Assembly: GCA_030762935.1 (NCBI GenBank)
Contig: CM060883.1
Coordinates: 54,024,001-54,088,000 of the forward strand
DNA length: 64,000 nucleotides
Direction: 5' to 3'
DNA from: Hymenopus coronatus
Lineage: Eukaryota > Arthropoda > Insecta > Mantodea > Hymenopodidae
The position numbers and the translations under genes are program-made. Every line of letters starts with the position of its first letter. The stretch's first letter is position 1. This document shows, piece after piece, positions 10,691 through 21,897 of this stretch. The notes under the pieces were generated by a model. The model did not search any database. It was not told the DNA's origin and saw nothing but the letters and a program-made list of their open reading frames with translations.

Positions 10691-11438
10691 CCGGCACTAA
10701 ATTCTAAATTTGGAATTGTTCAGTTTGATTCTACCTCTCCAACTTCTATCCTACACTTAACTGAAGTGGAAGAAACAATACAATTAATTCACAGGTTATA
10801 AAATTACACACACTCAGCTGATGTTCGTGGCAGTGAGGTCATAATAGTTGTTTGACCAAAATATTGAAAATTAAACATGATGACTGCAGAAAGTGATAAT
10901 GCAACACATTTAATTACATGTGAATTATCTCTTTGCGTCTTACGATTTGTGAGAGACAAACCTAGACGCAGATGGTGGGTATATCCATTAAATTAGTAGG
11001 ATTCGCAATGCCTTAACCTCTTGAGGAAAATGAGAAATAGAGCGGTACGGCCAAATAGAAGAGCACGTAATACAGTAGGCGCCGTAAAAGCTCACATCTC
11101 GATCGACTGTTGCTGACAGCAGGAAATGCATAGAGGAAGGATTTCAGAATTCTTTCATTATTACGAAACACAAGGATCAAGTTTGGAAACACTTGCATTA
11201 CGTTACGTAGCGTGTGCCTATTTGAATGCTTACATTGAACAAGAGGGGTGCAAAGTCTTGCCCATGCTGTGCCTGCGCTTATGTTTCATTGAGAACGGGG
11301 CTTAGCGTGGGCAGAGCAGCATCAGAAAATAAACTCAAATATTTACAATTATCTCTCATGCTATTGCAAGCACATGCTTAAAAATGTGTGAATAACATTT
11401 TCTAAGTATAGCATAAATATTTTCTTTAAGATATATCA

Positions 11439-11477
<39 letters not shown>

Positions 11478-11707
11478 TGCTATTTACATAACTTTTTCAA
11501 TACTGGCATTTCCTAATGCTATCTAAATCACTGCAGAAAAGGTTACTGAAACTAAAGGCACACAACATTTGTAATGCTTTATTTTAAATCATGTGAGTAC
11601 ACAGGACTTATTGCAAGAATATGGAATTAGTTATGTAATATATATGAGAATAGTTGTTTTCAATACAGAGAAACACACTCACAGAAACAAAAAAATGTAA
11701 ATGGCAT
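10691..11707. other. Interval without recognised genes; (TAA)n tract
   Basis: Contains a TAA tract at 11443-11476. A minus-strand frame at 11013-11198 has no known domain. Nothing else is supported. Confidence 0.35.
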
Positions 11708-11876
11708 GTTATTTATAGACGCTCTTTAACTGATGTGGTTCTCAGCCTCCCATTCTATGAGGAAATCTGGAGGGAAGAGAAAAAAACTCGGTCAGGGAGA
11801 ACGGTTCTGGCGGGATTTGAGCCGCGGAACTTATGAATATGAGCCTTAGGTGTTACCGCGAAGCCACCTGGCTCGA
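11708..11876 (-). mobile_element. SINE family S2, internally deleted
   Basis: The minus strand reads TCGAGCCAGGTGGCTTCGCGG (A-box region), CGGCTCAAATCCCGCC (B box), then a short body that joins directly to the S2 3' part (ACCACATCAGTTAAAGAGCG, ATAAATAACATG). Most of the central S2 body is deleted. Its tRNA head is different from that at 5306. Confidence 0.65.
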
Positions 11877-12344
11877 TTTAAACGAAAGACAGAAAGTATA
11901 CAAACTAATTTAGGTAACTAAGGGGACAACAGAAATAAGTATTTCACAAAATACGTCCTCCCCGTTACACAATCCTTTGTTTGCCGGCCATAAATTTGTT
12001 ATATTGATCTAGTGATTTCATCTTTTATTAGCAAAATCATTCATTTTATAGCCTTTGCAATGTGTTATCGCCATGTTTTAATTCTTGTGTAAACACGCCA
12101 GGCGTATAAATCTAGTTTACTATTACCGCCGCAATGTAAGCACTGTAACAAAGGATTTCAAATTATAGCAAAACGTTTATTATTTGTGAAGAAAAAACAG
12201 CTGTGTGGTACATAACAAGTGTGGTTTTCTTCATGGCGAATGATTTATAACAAACTAAAATAACACGCGAAATTAAGTTTCCCTGACAGAGGTATTGGAT
12301 GTTCCTGGGAAATTGTAGTGCTATGTTCGGTTAAAACGTATGGT
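11877..12344. other. Interval without recognised features
   Basis: AT-rich; no ORF, RNA gene or known repeat is seen. Confidence 0.35.
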
Positions 12345-13012
12345 GTGATATATAGAGCTCGGTTCGGGGTCACGAAATTGCCAGATTGAGATTCGGTGCA
12401 CAGGAGTATAACTATGACGTGTTGGAGTAGGTGTGGTCTCTATATCCCTTTTCGAAACATGTTGCACTATCTAGCATTGCTTACTGCCTGCTCGTTCAAT
12501 TCCTGCTAGTAGATAAACTAGTGAACACTGAAAGAGGATGCAGATTGAAAAATGTCGAAAATGCAAAAGGGGAGGCATTCGACACCGAACAAAGTTGGAT
12601 GATTAAAACATTTTGTGTGACAGGAGGAGAGCCTTTTCTTTCGATACAGTAAAGATCTATCTTGTAATTCACTGCAATAAATCTGAGTGGTTTTGTTGAT
12701 TTATATCTATTGTATTTTCAAAGCTCTGTACATTATTATCTTGCATTTTTGTATCAAGCTTTATAGTTTTACTTGTAAAAGTGTATTTTATTAATTAATC
12801 ATATTATTGTTTTATTGCATTACTTTAGAATGATATCTTTGCATATAATGTCAATACATGTAATAACTACTTTTGGAACATAATATACCTTAATGTGTGC
12901 GTGTTTACGTTGGAAACCCTTCCCCACTACTTTCTCTCTATATAGCGCTGACTGCTCTGTGTGATCGTAACTGTGTTCGCTTCGGAACCCAAAACCCAGC
13001 TGTAGTGATGTA
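12345..13012. mobile_element. hAT-like MITE, copy 1, with 8-bp target duplication
   Basis: The element spans 12353-13004 (652 bp). It begins TAGAGCTCGGTTCGGGG and ends with an imperfect inverted counterpart (CCCAAAACCCAGCTGTA). The flanks are GTGATATA (12345-12352) and GTGATGTA (13005-13012), seven of eight matching. The interior has no convincing ORF and is collinear with the copy at 30637-31332. The 8-bp duplication and short TIRs point to the hAT superfamily; the autonomous parent is not present. Confidence 0.8.
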
Positions 13013-13062
13013 TACTTACCTGTAGAATATCATGATTTGGCTCATTCCAATATAAAAAACAA

Positions 13063-13717
13063 TCTGATGTGGTCCATTCGCTTGATTTTCTCTTGCTTTC
13101 CACAAACAGCTCTCCTTACAAAAGCTTAATTATTCTTTTATCTACATCATGCTAATCGAGATAAACATTAGCAAATCAGTATTATTAATTGCTTCCTTGT
13201 AAGTAGAAGGGAAACAAGGGCATACACTAGGCTAAAGCGATAGTCAAATCTTTTAAAAGCTATCTTCCTTACGAGAGACAATTGAAATTCAGTTCTCTTT
13301 TGCATTCCCTGGAGTAAACCAAAAAAGATGAAACAAAAGTTGATTTCTCTTTTGAGAAAATTTAAGTAGTTTAAAACTGAAACCAATTACAAAGAATATC
13401 TCGGAAACGGTGAGTTCTACATTTTTTGTGTAGTAAGACTTGGTCTACACTCATGGTTTACGTGTGAAAGAAAAGTCATACAGAATGAACAGTCTTCAGA
13501 GACTATACGCAGGAAATTCAAGATTTACATTTCGTTTGTCATAAAAATATCTAAAACATATGATATTTTAATCAAAATCGTTAGTGCCGTTTTTGAGAAA
13601 ATCAAAAAGTTTCACAAATGTTCATATAATGGGAAGTTGCGGATGGGGGATTTTCCTAAAAATCTTCTGTCGCATCCTTGGAAAATACTGAACTTAGATA
13701 TCAAGTTTGGTATTTAG
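13063..13717 (-). mobile_element. H1 repeat, half of an inverted pair
   Basis: It starts AATCTGATGTGGTCC at 13061 and continues through the body to CAAGTTTGGTATTTAG at 13717, just before where the microsatellite and hairpin should follow. There it is fused to an opposite-strand H1 copy. Confidence 0.85.
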
Positions 13718-14301
13718 CCTAACTACCCTTTATATGAAAAATGTTCGAAAATTTTGATTTTCTCAAAAATAGCTCTTAACGATTTTGATTAAAAATCGTA
13801 TGTTAGAGATATTTACCTGACAAAATATATATCTTGCATTTTCTGGGAATAGCCTCTGAAGACTACTTTATTCTGGATGAATTTTACGGGAATTTGTATA
13901 ATTGGCAAACTGTAAAAGATCTACAAAAGCTTACTTAACAGAAAATGTAGAGCTCGCTAAAACATAATTTATGTTATATGCATTTTTTTCGTGGAATTGA
14001 TCGTTTTTAAGATATTCATTACTATTGGTTTCAGCTTTAAAAAACATACCTTTCTCATATGAGAATTTGTCAATTCCTGTCCATAGAAGCAAAGGAACTT
14101 TAGTCACTTAGCAACCAGCTTTTCAGCTAATACTTCAGCCTATGCTACTCCCTTATTTCCCTTCTACTTGCATAGAAGCAAGTAATAAGAATATTTCTGC
14201 TAATTTTCCTCGATTAGCATGAAGTAAAAAGAAGCTTAAGCTTTTTAACAATAATTTGTTGCAGAGATGTAGAAAAAGTCATGTGAATAGAACACAACAG
14301 A
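13718..14301 (+). mobile_element. H1 repeat lacking hairpin and microsatellite
   Basis: It begins inside the element at CCTAACTACCCTTTATATG and runs to GTAGAAAAAGTCATGTGAAT and AACACAACAGA at 14301. Together with the preceding minus copy it forms a long interrupted palindrome made of two H1 bodies. Confidence 0.85.
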
Positions 14302-14315
14302 TTCTTTTAAAATAA

Positions 14316-14444
14316 ATGTTTTTTTCTGGATTCAGAGGACACTAAAACAAACATCTGCTGTGAGTTCTTGCTATCGAATTGTTGGGTGGAATACAATGTC
14401 TTCTCTATCTACTATGTACATTGTACGAACGTGCTAGAGAAAGT
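14316..14444 (-). mobile_element. H1 hairpin-end fragment
   Basis: This is the distal piece of a minus-oriented copy: TTCTGGATTCAGAGGAC, TATCGAATTGTTGGGTGG, then the hairpin ending GTGCTAGAGAAAGT. It may be the missing end of the 13063-13717 copy, which would place the plus copy as an insertion within it. Confidence 0.8.
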
Positions 14445-14588
14445 AAGAACTTATGTAGTCTGTCATTTATTCCTGAGAGTTAGTAAGAAAAATGTGATCT
14501 GTTGTATTTGCGTGATATACTGTTCTCAATCTTCTACAAACTATTCTTATAAAAGCAGATAAACTTCCAATTCACATTTACACGTTTT

Positions 14589-14812
14589 TACTTCTTTTTT
14601 TATCTACACACAGTGTACACAGTAGTTAGAGAAGGTATTGTATTGCACCCAAATTCTATATCGAGATTACACCGGCAATACAAGTTTCGAGGTCTTCTGA
14701 TTTAAAACATGTTTTTAGTAAGAAGGTGCGCATATGTGTGTGCATTAACAGCATAACTGAAAACTAAAAGTTCATTGAATACCAAACTTGGTACTTAATA
14801 TTCCAAATGCCA
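14589..14812 (+). mobile_element. H1 hairpin-end fragment
   Basis: A worn hairpin, then GCACCCAAATTCTATATCGAG, a short GT stretch and the ACCAAACTTGGTACTTAA palindromic block, after which similarity stops. Confidence 0.8.
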
Positions 14813-14935
14813 GCCACCAAACCAGAGACAGTCAGTTTGTAATAATGTTGAAATTATATTTTCTATATTTATATCTCAGAACATTTCCTATACCCCTTCT
14901 CCTACAGGCTATTCCGCAATCCGCATGCTAACTTT

Positions 14936-15705
14936 AGTTTCTCTACATACCTAGTACATGGCACAAAGGTAGAGAAGGTGTTGCTTTGCACCCAAAAATT
15001 CGATACCGAGATTTCGCTACTTTTTAGGGTCTCTTGTATAAAAAACCTTTTTTGAAAACGGTCCCCTTGTTTGTGGGTTGTGTCCGTGTATGTGATAACT
15101 CAAATAGGAAACATCTATAAAATACCAAATTTGGTATTTAAATGTTGTGTCTTCCAAGGATGCTATACGAAGATTTTGAGGAACATTTCTGTACGTCAAA
15201 TGACCCTTCATATGGTAAAAATTCGAAAACTGGTTTTCTCAAAAATGGCTCTAATGATTTTGATTAAAATATTGTATATTAAAGGTATTTACATTAAAAA
15301 TAAAATGTATATCTTTTATTTTCTGGGAATATTTTCTGATGACCTCTTCATTCTGAAATATTTTGCATTACAGATACACCGTAAGAGATAGAAAGAAAGA
15401 AAAAACTAACTACACAAAACATGTAATCTCCTTTAAACATACAATTTGTCGTATACAATTTTTTCGTGGAGTTGACCTTTCCGAGATATTCCTTATTGGC
15501 TTCAGTTTTAAAATACTTGAACTTTCAACCACATGGCAACCAGCTTTTAAAATATATGACTATCGCTTATATCTTCTTACTTTCATTCTGCTTGCAAGGA
15601 GGCATGTAATAAGACCATTTCTGCTAATGTTTATTTTGATTAGCATGAAGTAGATGGAAGAATACGCTTTTGATATTAATTTGTTACAGAGATGTAGAGA
15701 AAATG
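14936..15705 (+). mobile_element. H1 repeat, nearly full length, microsatellite lost
   Basis: The hairpin (TTTCTCTACATACCTAGTAC) starts near 14936. The GT tract is reduced to GTTTGTGGGTTGTGTCCG. The body is complete to GATGTAGAGAAAATG at 15705, but the final stem-loop is absent. Confidence 0.87.
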
Positions 15706-16041
15706 TTTTGCCTACAAAATATGGCCAAGCTGGTTCAATATTAATTCGTTAATGGTTAAGGAAACTGTTTCTTTTCTCATTGTTACTCCTTTAGTTTCCT
15801 GCGTATGCATGTTAATTTATTGTATCTAAAAGCTTATTTACTGTTATTTAAATGGGATTCACTATTGCTTACTTCACGTAGAATTCCTTCATGTGACTAG
15901 TAGTCAAGAAAAGCAAACACATTCGGGAATGAGGAACAACTAAAGGGTCAAAGAACTAATCAAGGTTAACATCACAATCGTTGTTAGGTTTCACAACCAT
16001 AGTTTCGCACGTGGAAGGTAAACCGCCTTTACCAATAAAAA
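15706..16041. other. Interval without recognised features
   Basis: No ORF, RNA gene or repeat family is recognised. Confidence 0.35.
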
Positions 16042-16753
16042 TCTGATGTATTCCATTCACATAACTTTTCTCTATATCTGTATAACAAATTATTTTTAAA
16101 AAGCTTATTCTTCTACTTACTCCCAGCTAATCGAGATAAACATTAGCAGAAATGGTCTTATTACTTGCTTCCTTGTAAGTAGGAGGGAAATAAAGGGAAT
16201 ACACTAGGTTAAAGCGAAGGTCAAATATTTTAAAAGCTGGTTGCTATGTGATTGAAATTCGTTTCTTTTAATGGCCAGGAGTTGAAAAATGCCCGTATGT
16301 GGAAAGTTTTAAGTATTTTAAAAATAAAACGAATAACAATCAGATATAGTCTTGGAAATGGTTAATTGTACGCGAAAAAAATGCATATGACAAATTGTGT
16401 GTTTTAACGATGTATACATTTTTATGCAGTAAGTTTTTGTCGCCTCTTATGGTTTTCCAGTGATGCAAACGTCAACTAGAATGAAGAGGTCTTCTGAGGC
16501 TATTTCCAGATAATTCAAGATACCTATACAATTTATGTCATGTAAATATCCTTATATATGATATATATATAATACCAAGTTGGTATTTTACCGACTTTTC
16601 GTTTTTGAGTTACCGTATTTATAGACGCACACAGACCACAAGGAGTTTTTCCAGTTTTTTTTTATACAGTGACCCTAAAACATGCATTTCCGGTGATATT
16701 TCGGTATCGAATTTTGGATGGAGTGTCTTCTCTGTGTACCAAGTAGAACAAGT
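16042..16753 (-). mobile_element. H1 repeat, short form
   Basis: It starts TCTGATGTATTCCATTCAC. The body is intact up to a deletion near 16560 that removes the G-rich block. The CA tract is reduced, and the terminal hairpin is degenerate (TCTTCTCTGTGTACCAAG). Confidence 0.85.
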
Positions 16754-17983
16754 AAAAATGGAAGTTTAAATGAAATAACACGGAATAACAAAAGCGTAGG
16801 TACTTAAAACGCCGTATATTCAATGCTGAAGCTTCTAACTTCACACATAACATCCACTCTCGGGTTTTATTCATAGAAATTAATGCCTCTCTTGGCATTT
16901 AATTTGTCAGTCTAATTCTACCTTTCAGGCTTTAGCCTACACACGTCGTGTGAAAGAACAGTTCATTATCATTGACCTAATAGTAAAAAAATTCTGAATC
17001 CTGGAAGTTGGAATAGTTGAGAGATTTTAAGTCGCCTTTGGGGTATGTTATGCCGTAATAAACTTGTGAACGCCCTACGGCTTTCCTTAAAAAACATGTG
17101 TGTCATTTGGAAAAATTAGTGTCGCGTCGGCTAGCTACCATGGCAGCTCACATGTTTAGAGGAGACAGAATAAATAAAGATATGTAGTTCAAAGTCCGGT
17201 TATGTAATTGAATCTGCTTTTCTAATGTTTTTTGCTCAACTTCAGCACTTACAAAGAACTGGCAGAATTTCCATTCAGATGGATTACACCATCATAAAAT
17301 GGCACTTAAAATGCACTTAATGAGATCAAAAAATAAATAAATAAAATGAAATGGGCACGGAAATTGAAAAGTAGGTGTATTAAAAAATTATCAAAACAAG
17401 GATAAAACGAAATTTTGATTTTAGACCTGTGTATTGCTTTAATAGCTTATTCTGTTTCCTGCGAAAAGAACGTAATTGTAACAATCTCTTGACAAGTTTA
17501 GATGCATCTTGTGTAGAGTATCGAAATATTTAATGCGCAGTGGTTTATGTTGGTAGAAAAATTTTAAGCCGTCGTGTCGCACCAAACCCTCACCCTTACC
17601 TGGTTCTAGTACTCCACTTAGATTTTGCCCTTTCCATTCGCTACTGAGCCTGAAACGACCTCTGTTTCCAGATTAATGTTTGAATGACAGACGTTTAACA
17701 TCAAACCAATATGAGGCGGATTCTTCTAAGTGCTGGTGGACTTCATTGCGAAGCATGCCGTCTGACTACACAGGTGAATTGTTTTTTCTGCTCGTATAGG
17801 ACATAACTTCGTTCAAGGCTAATGCATGTGACCAATAAGAGATTAGGTCACCTGGGGCAGTGTGAAACACAGCTAAGTATATTGATTAAATAAAGAAAAA
17901 CACATTAGGAAATGATAAACGTCGTACACTCGATTATACGAAGTGAAGACAGTGGTTAGACACCAACATTATCATGAGCGCAA
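16754..17983. other. 1.2-kb interval without recognised genes
   Basis: Both strands were read. Only short frames are present, without motifs. No tRNA boxes, TIRs or H1 sequence are seen. Confidence 0.4.
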
Positions 17984-18429
17984 TAATGACTCTTACGATT
18001 TTGGTTAAAACACTATATGTTTAAAATATTTTCATGACAAACGAATTGTTTATCTCTAATTTTCTGGGAATAGCCTCTGGAGATATCGTCATTTTTGATG
18101 ACTTTTGTATAACTCGTAAGCCATAAGAGTTAGATAAAAACATACTAGACAACAAATTTTGTTTGATCTCTTTTGATTTACTCCCAGGAATGCAAAAGAG
18201 AACCGAATTTCAATTGTTTCACATAGCGGCAAGCTTTTAAAAGATTAAACCGTTGGTTTATGCTAGTATATTCCATTGTTTCCCTTATACTTACAAGGAA
18301 GCAAATAATAACACTAATTCTGCTAATGATTATCTCGATTAGCATGATACAGATGCAAGAATAATCTTTTGGTAGGAAATTTGGTTTGTAGAACAGCTAA
18401 AGAAATTCATAAAAATGGAACGCATCACA
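17984..18429 (+). mobile_element. H1 repeat, distal half
   Basis: It begins in the body (TCTTACGATTTTGGTTAAAA) and runs to GAACAGCTAAAGAAATTCATA and ACGCATCACA. The hairpin half is missing. Confidence 0.83.
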
Positions 18430-18483
18430 TTGTTTTCCCATAGTAGCCGTGTGTGGGACAGTTGGAGGGTTAGAGTCGGACTG

Positions 18484-18531
18484 AAAAATTCAACGCCATA
18501 GTTCAAATTCCAGCTATGGCGTTGAATTTTT
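18484..18531. repeat. Perfect 18-bp inverted repeat with 12-nt loop
   Basis: The left arm 18484-18501 (AAAAATTCAACGCCATAG) pairs without mismatch with 18514-18531, and the spacer is 18502-18513. Flanking bases extend the pairing imperfectly. It is not part of H1. It could be a small fold-back element or a recent DNA-replication fold-back product. Confidence 0.9.
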
Positions 18532-18882
18532 GTTTCTCGACCAGTAGATACAATGTACATAGTAGGTTTTAAACTGTGGAAAAAGCAATTATAATCTGTA
18601 AGAAATCAGTATTTTTGTGTGATGTTTTGAAAATAAACCAGAAATAAATAAAAATTGAAGTAATCGAAAAGTTTAAGAGTGGACAATAAGAGTTGTGTTT
18701 TGATTCTTTTGAATTAAACGCAGAATCGTGTGTAGACAATAAACGATCGTATAATAGAACCTTTAACAGTCTGATCACTGCGGTGAAGTGCTACTTGGTT
18801 GCTGTTCAATGGATTGTTCTGTGAAATTAATTTTGTCGTAAACTATTATTGTTGTTATTGTTAATAATATTATTATACTATG

Positions 18883-18914
<32 letters not shown>

Positions 18915-18921
18915 TACTACT
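18532..18921. other. Interval with ATT-rich tract
   Basis: A short ATTGTTGTTATTG region is followed by an ATT tract at about 18883-18911 and ACT units to 18922, directly abutting an H1 end. No gene is seen. Confidence 0.5.
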
Positions 18922-19076
18922 ACTTTCTGTTCACATACTATGTACATAGTGTATAGAGAAGGTAATTGTGTTGCACCCAAAAATTCGATGTTCAGCGGAA
19001 ATAATTGAATCCAAAAAAAGCATTTTTAGAAAAATGTCCGTGTATGTCTGTCTGTATGTATGCGTATGTCTCTCTG

Positions 19077-19109
<33 letters not shown>

Positions 19110-19802
19110 GGGCAGCATAGCTGAAAAACGAAAAGACGTTTAAATACCAAACTTGATATTTAAGTTCAGTATCTTTCAAGGATGCGACACGAAGATTTTC
19201 AAGAGAATCTTCCCACCCAAGTTAACTTTTAAATGGAAAGAATTTCAAAAATTTTGGTTTTCTCAAAAATGGCTAGCGATTTTGATTAAGATCCCTTATA
19301 ATTAAGATATTTATAAAAAATCTTGAATTTTCTGGGAATAGCCTCTGAAGACTTCTTTATCCTGGATGGATTTTCTGAATTTTGCATAGCTGTTAAACTA
19401 TAGGAGCTAGATAAGAACTCACTATATACAGAATTTAGGTCTCGTTATAAAACACACATTTTGTCATATATATTGTTCTTGTTGGGTTGACCGTTTTCGA
19501 TATATTTATTGTTATTGGTTTCAGTTTTAAAATACTTGTAATTTTCTCATACGGGAACTTGTCAACTACTGAATTTGACACGCAAAGAAACGGATTTCAA
19601 TCCCTTAGTAACCAAATTTAAAACATTTGACTGTCGGTTAAGCCTAATATATTCCCTTATTTCCCTTCCATTTATAAGGAACTAAGTAATAAGGTCGTTT
19701 CTGGTAAAGTTTATCTCGATTAGCATGTATTAGATAGAAGAATAAGCTTATTAGCAATAATTTAATACAGAGATGTAGAGAGTGTGAATGGAACAGATCA
19801 GA
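18922..19802 (+). mobile_element. H1 repeat, full length with (TCTG)n
   Basis: Hairpin end ACTTTCTGTTCACATACTAT...GTATAGAGAAGG, a TCTG tetranucleotide tract at 19081-19109 in place of GT, a complete body, and the end GATGTAGAGAGTGTGAATGG then CAGATCAGA. Confidence 0.88.
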
Positions 19803-20215
19803 ATTTTTTTTTTTAATTTAACATCCTTTAATTTGCTAGGTCATGTCGGACGATGAATGCAATAAGTGAAATGACGCCCAAATGAAGCCCAGCGTCCTTA
19901 GAGCTTAGAGCTAATTGTCATTCGTCTTCCCAGGCTATGGAAAAACCCCGAGGAGGGGGGGGGGGGAGAAGAAAAACTTATCCGAGTAGCTCACGCTAAC
20001 CGAGATTCGAACTTGAAAGTGACGCAAATTTAAAATTATTGCTGTTAAGATTAAAATATAGCGATTAGGGCGTGCTATCTCAAAATAAATATTCTTTGAA
20101 TGACTATTCCTTGTAGTTTATAGGGGGGGGGGGGAGTTTCATTTGAGGAATTTGATGTCGTATCGGCATGTTTCTGGTAACTCGGTTGAATAGATTGATT
20201 CCCGGCACGAACTTT
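19803..20215. other. Interval with G runs
   Basis: Two long G runs occur (about 19955-19966 and 20122-20133). A segment around 19840-20020 (CCCAGCGTCCTTAGAGC, CGAGATTCGAAC) has a vague tRNA-tail look but I could not assign it. Confidence 0.35.
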
Positions 20216-21050
20216 TACTTTCTCTACACGAACTATATACATTCAGAAGGTATTGCATTCCATCCAAAATTTGATACCGAGATTTCACCGGAAATAGACA
20301 TTTTGGGGTTATCTCTAGCCAAAAAATACATTTTTAGAAAAAGGTCCGTGTATGTATCAGTATACACGATAGCTCAAAAACGAAAAGTCGATAAAATACC
20401 AAACTTGGTATGTAAGTTAAGTATCTTCCAAGAATGCGACACGAAGATTTTGAGGAAAATTCTCCCTCTCCAAACTACGGAAAAATTTCGAACATTTTGA
20501 TTTTTTAAAAATTACTATTAACGATTTTGATTAAAATACTGTGTGTTAAAGATATTTACACCGCATATAAAAATGTATGTCATGAACTTTCTAGGAATAG
20601 TCTCTGAAGATCTCTTTATTCTAAATGGATTTTGCTGGATTTTGGATAAATTGTAAACCGTAAGAGAATGACCAAACCTTACTATACAAAATATATAGAT
20701 CTCGTTGGATCACACGATTTATGACATGTTTTTCCTGGTGGTTTCCCATTTTTGAGATATTTCGTGCTATTGGTTTCAGTTTTAAAATACTGAGCTTTTC
20801 TCATACTGGACTCATTGTCAACTTCTGGCAATACAAAGAAACTGATTTCAACCACATGGCAACCAGCTTTTGAAAGATTTGACTATCGTTTAGCCTAAGG
20901 TGTTCAATTATTTCCCTTCTACTTTCAAGAAAGCATTTGTACTAATGTTTATCTCGATTAGTATGAATAGACAGAAGAACAACCTTTCTAACAATAATTA
21001 TAATTTATTACAGAGATGTAGAGAAAGTCATGTGAATGGAACACATCCGA
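20216..21050 (+). mobile_element. H1 repeat, full length, microsatellite lost
   Basis: Starts ACTTTCTCTACACGAACTAT and ends GATGTAGAGAAAGTCATGTG then ACACATCCGA. Both subterminal repeats are of the CTAC/GTAG type and match each other. Only a few GT units remain (GTCCGTGTATGTATC). Confidence 0.9.
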
Positions 21051-21897
21051 TTTTTCAGTTTGTTTCTACCTTTCCAGTAATATGGAACTCCATTATACTC
21101 TTAAATACGCAAGTGTGTCTCTTAGCTGAAAAGGCGACAAAATATTTCCCATAGCTGACTGTCGTGCTCTGTGATTGTCGTAGAACTTCGTTTTGTTTTT
21201 GTGTAGTTTCACACAGAAGTTGTTTAGTGACGATGTAAAATTGATTTTTCCCCTGTTTAGTTGTAGAACTCTCAAATATTTACTATAATAACACTAATAT
21301 CAATATATATAAATATATATATATATATATATGTATATATTATTTGCTAAAACCACCTCATAGTATTTTCGTACCATCAGTGTTACGCATACCATAGGTT
21401 GAGAATCCCTGCTCAAACAATTAGCAAATTGTGCGCACAGACAGACTAACTTCAAAATATGCCCATGCTGAATTCAACCGGAAAGTTGTAAAAGTTTTTA
21501 TGAGTGCAACAGTACTTCAAAATTGCATTTAGAACTGATGAGATAAATGAAACTGGCTGGAATGCACAAGCCAATCCAAATCCTATCGTTACCCGCCACC
21601 GATGACAAAGAAGCTCAATCTGTTAGAGTTTATGACGTCATGCTCGTTACGGGTGTAGGGGTGAGATAAATCTTTTATTCCTTTACGTGGGAGTTCCTCG
21701 TGCGTCAATACTCATAGTTGCTTAGCTGTTGTTTCTTAAACATTCTGGCATTTGAAAATCGATTTTTGTGAAGTCGAACAGTCAAGGATACTGTTAGGCC
21801 ATGTCTTAAGAGAAACTAACAGCAACATTTAGCGGTTAAATGTTTAACGGTTAAATCAAAGAACTCAAGATTAATACCCATATTGTTGAGACTTTTT
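21051..21897. other. Interval without recognised genes; (TA)n tract
   Basis: A TA-rich tract lies at 21302-21341. No ORF with known domains, RNA gene or repeat family is recognised. Confidence 0.4.
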
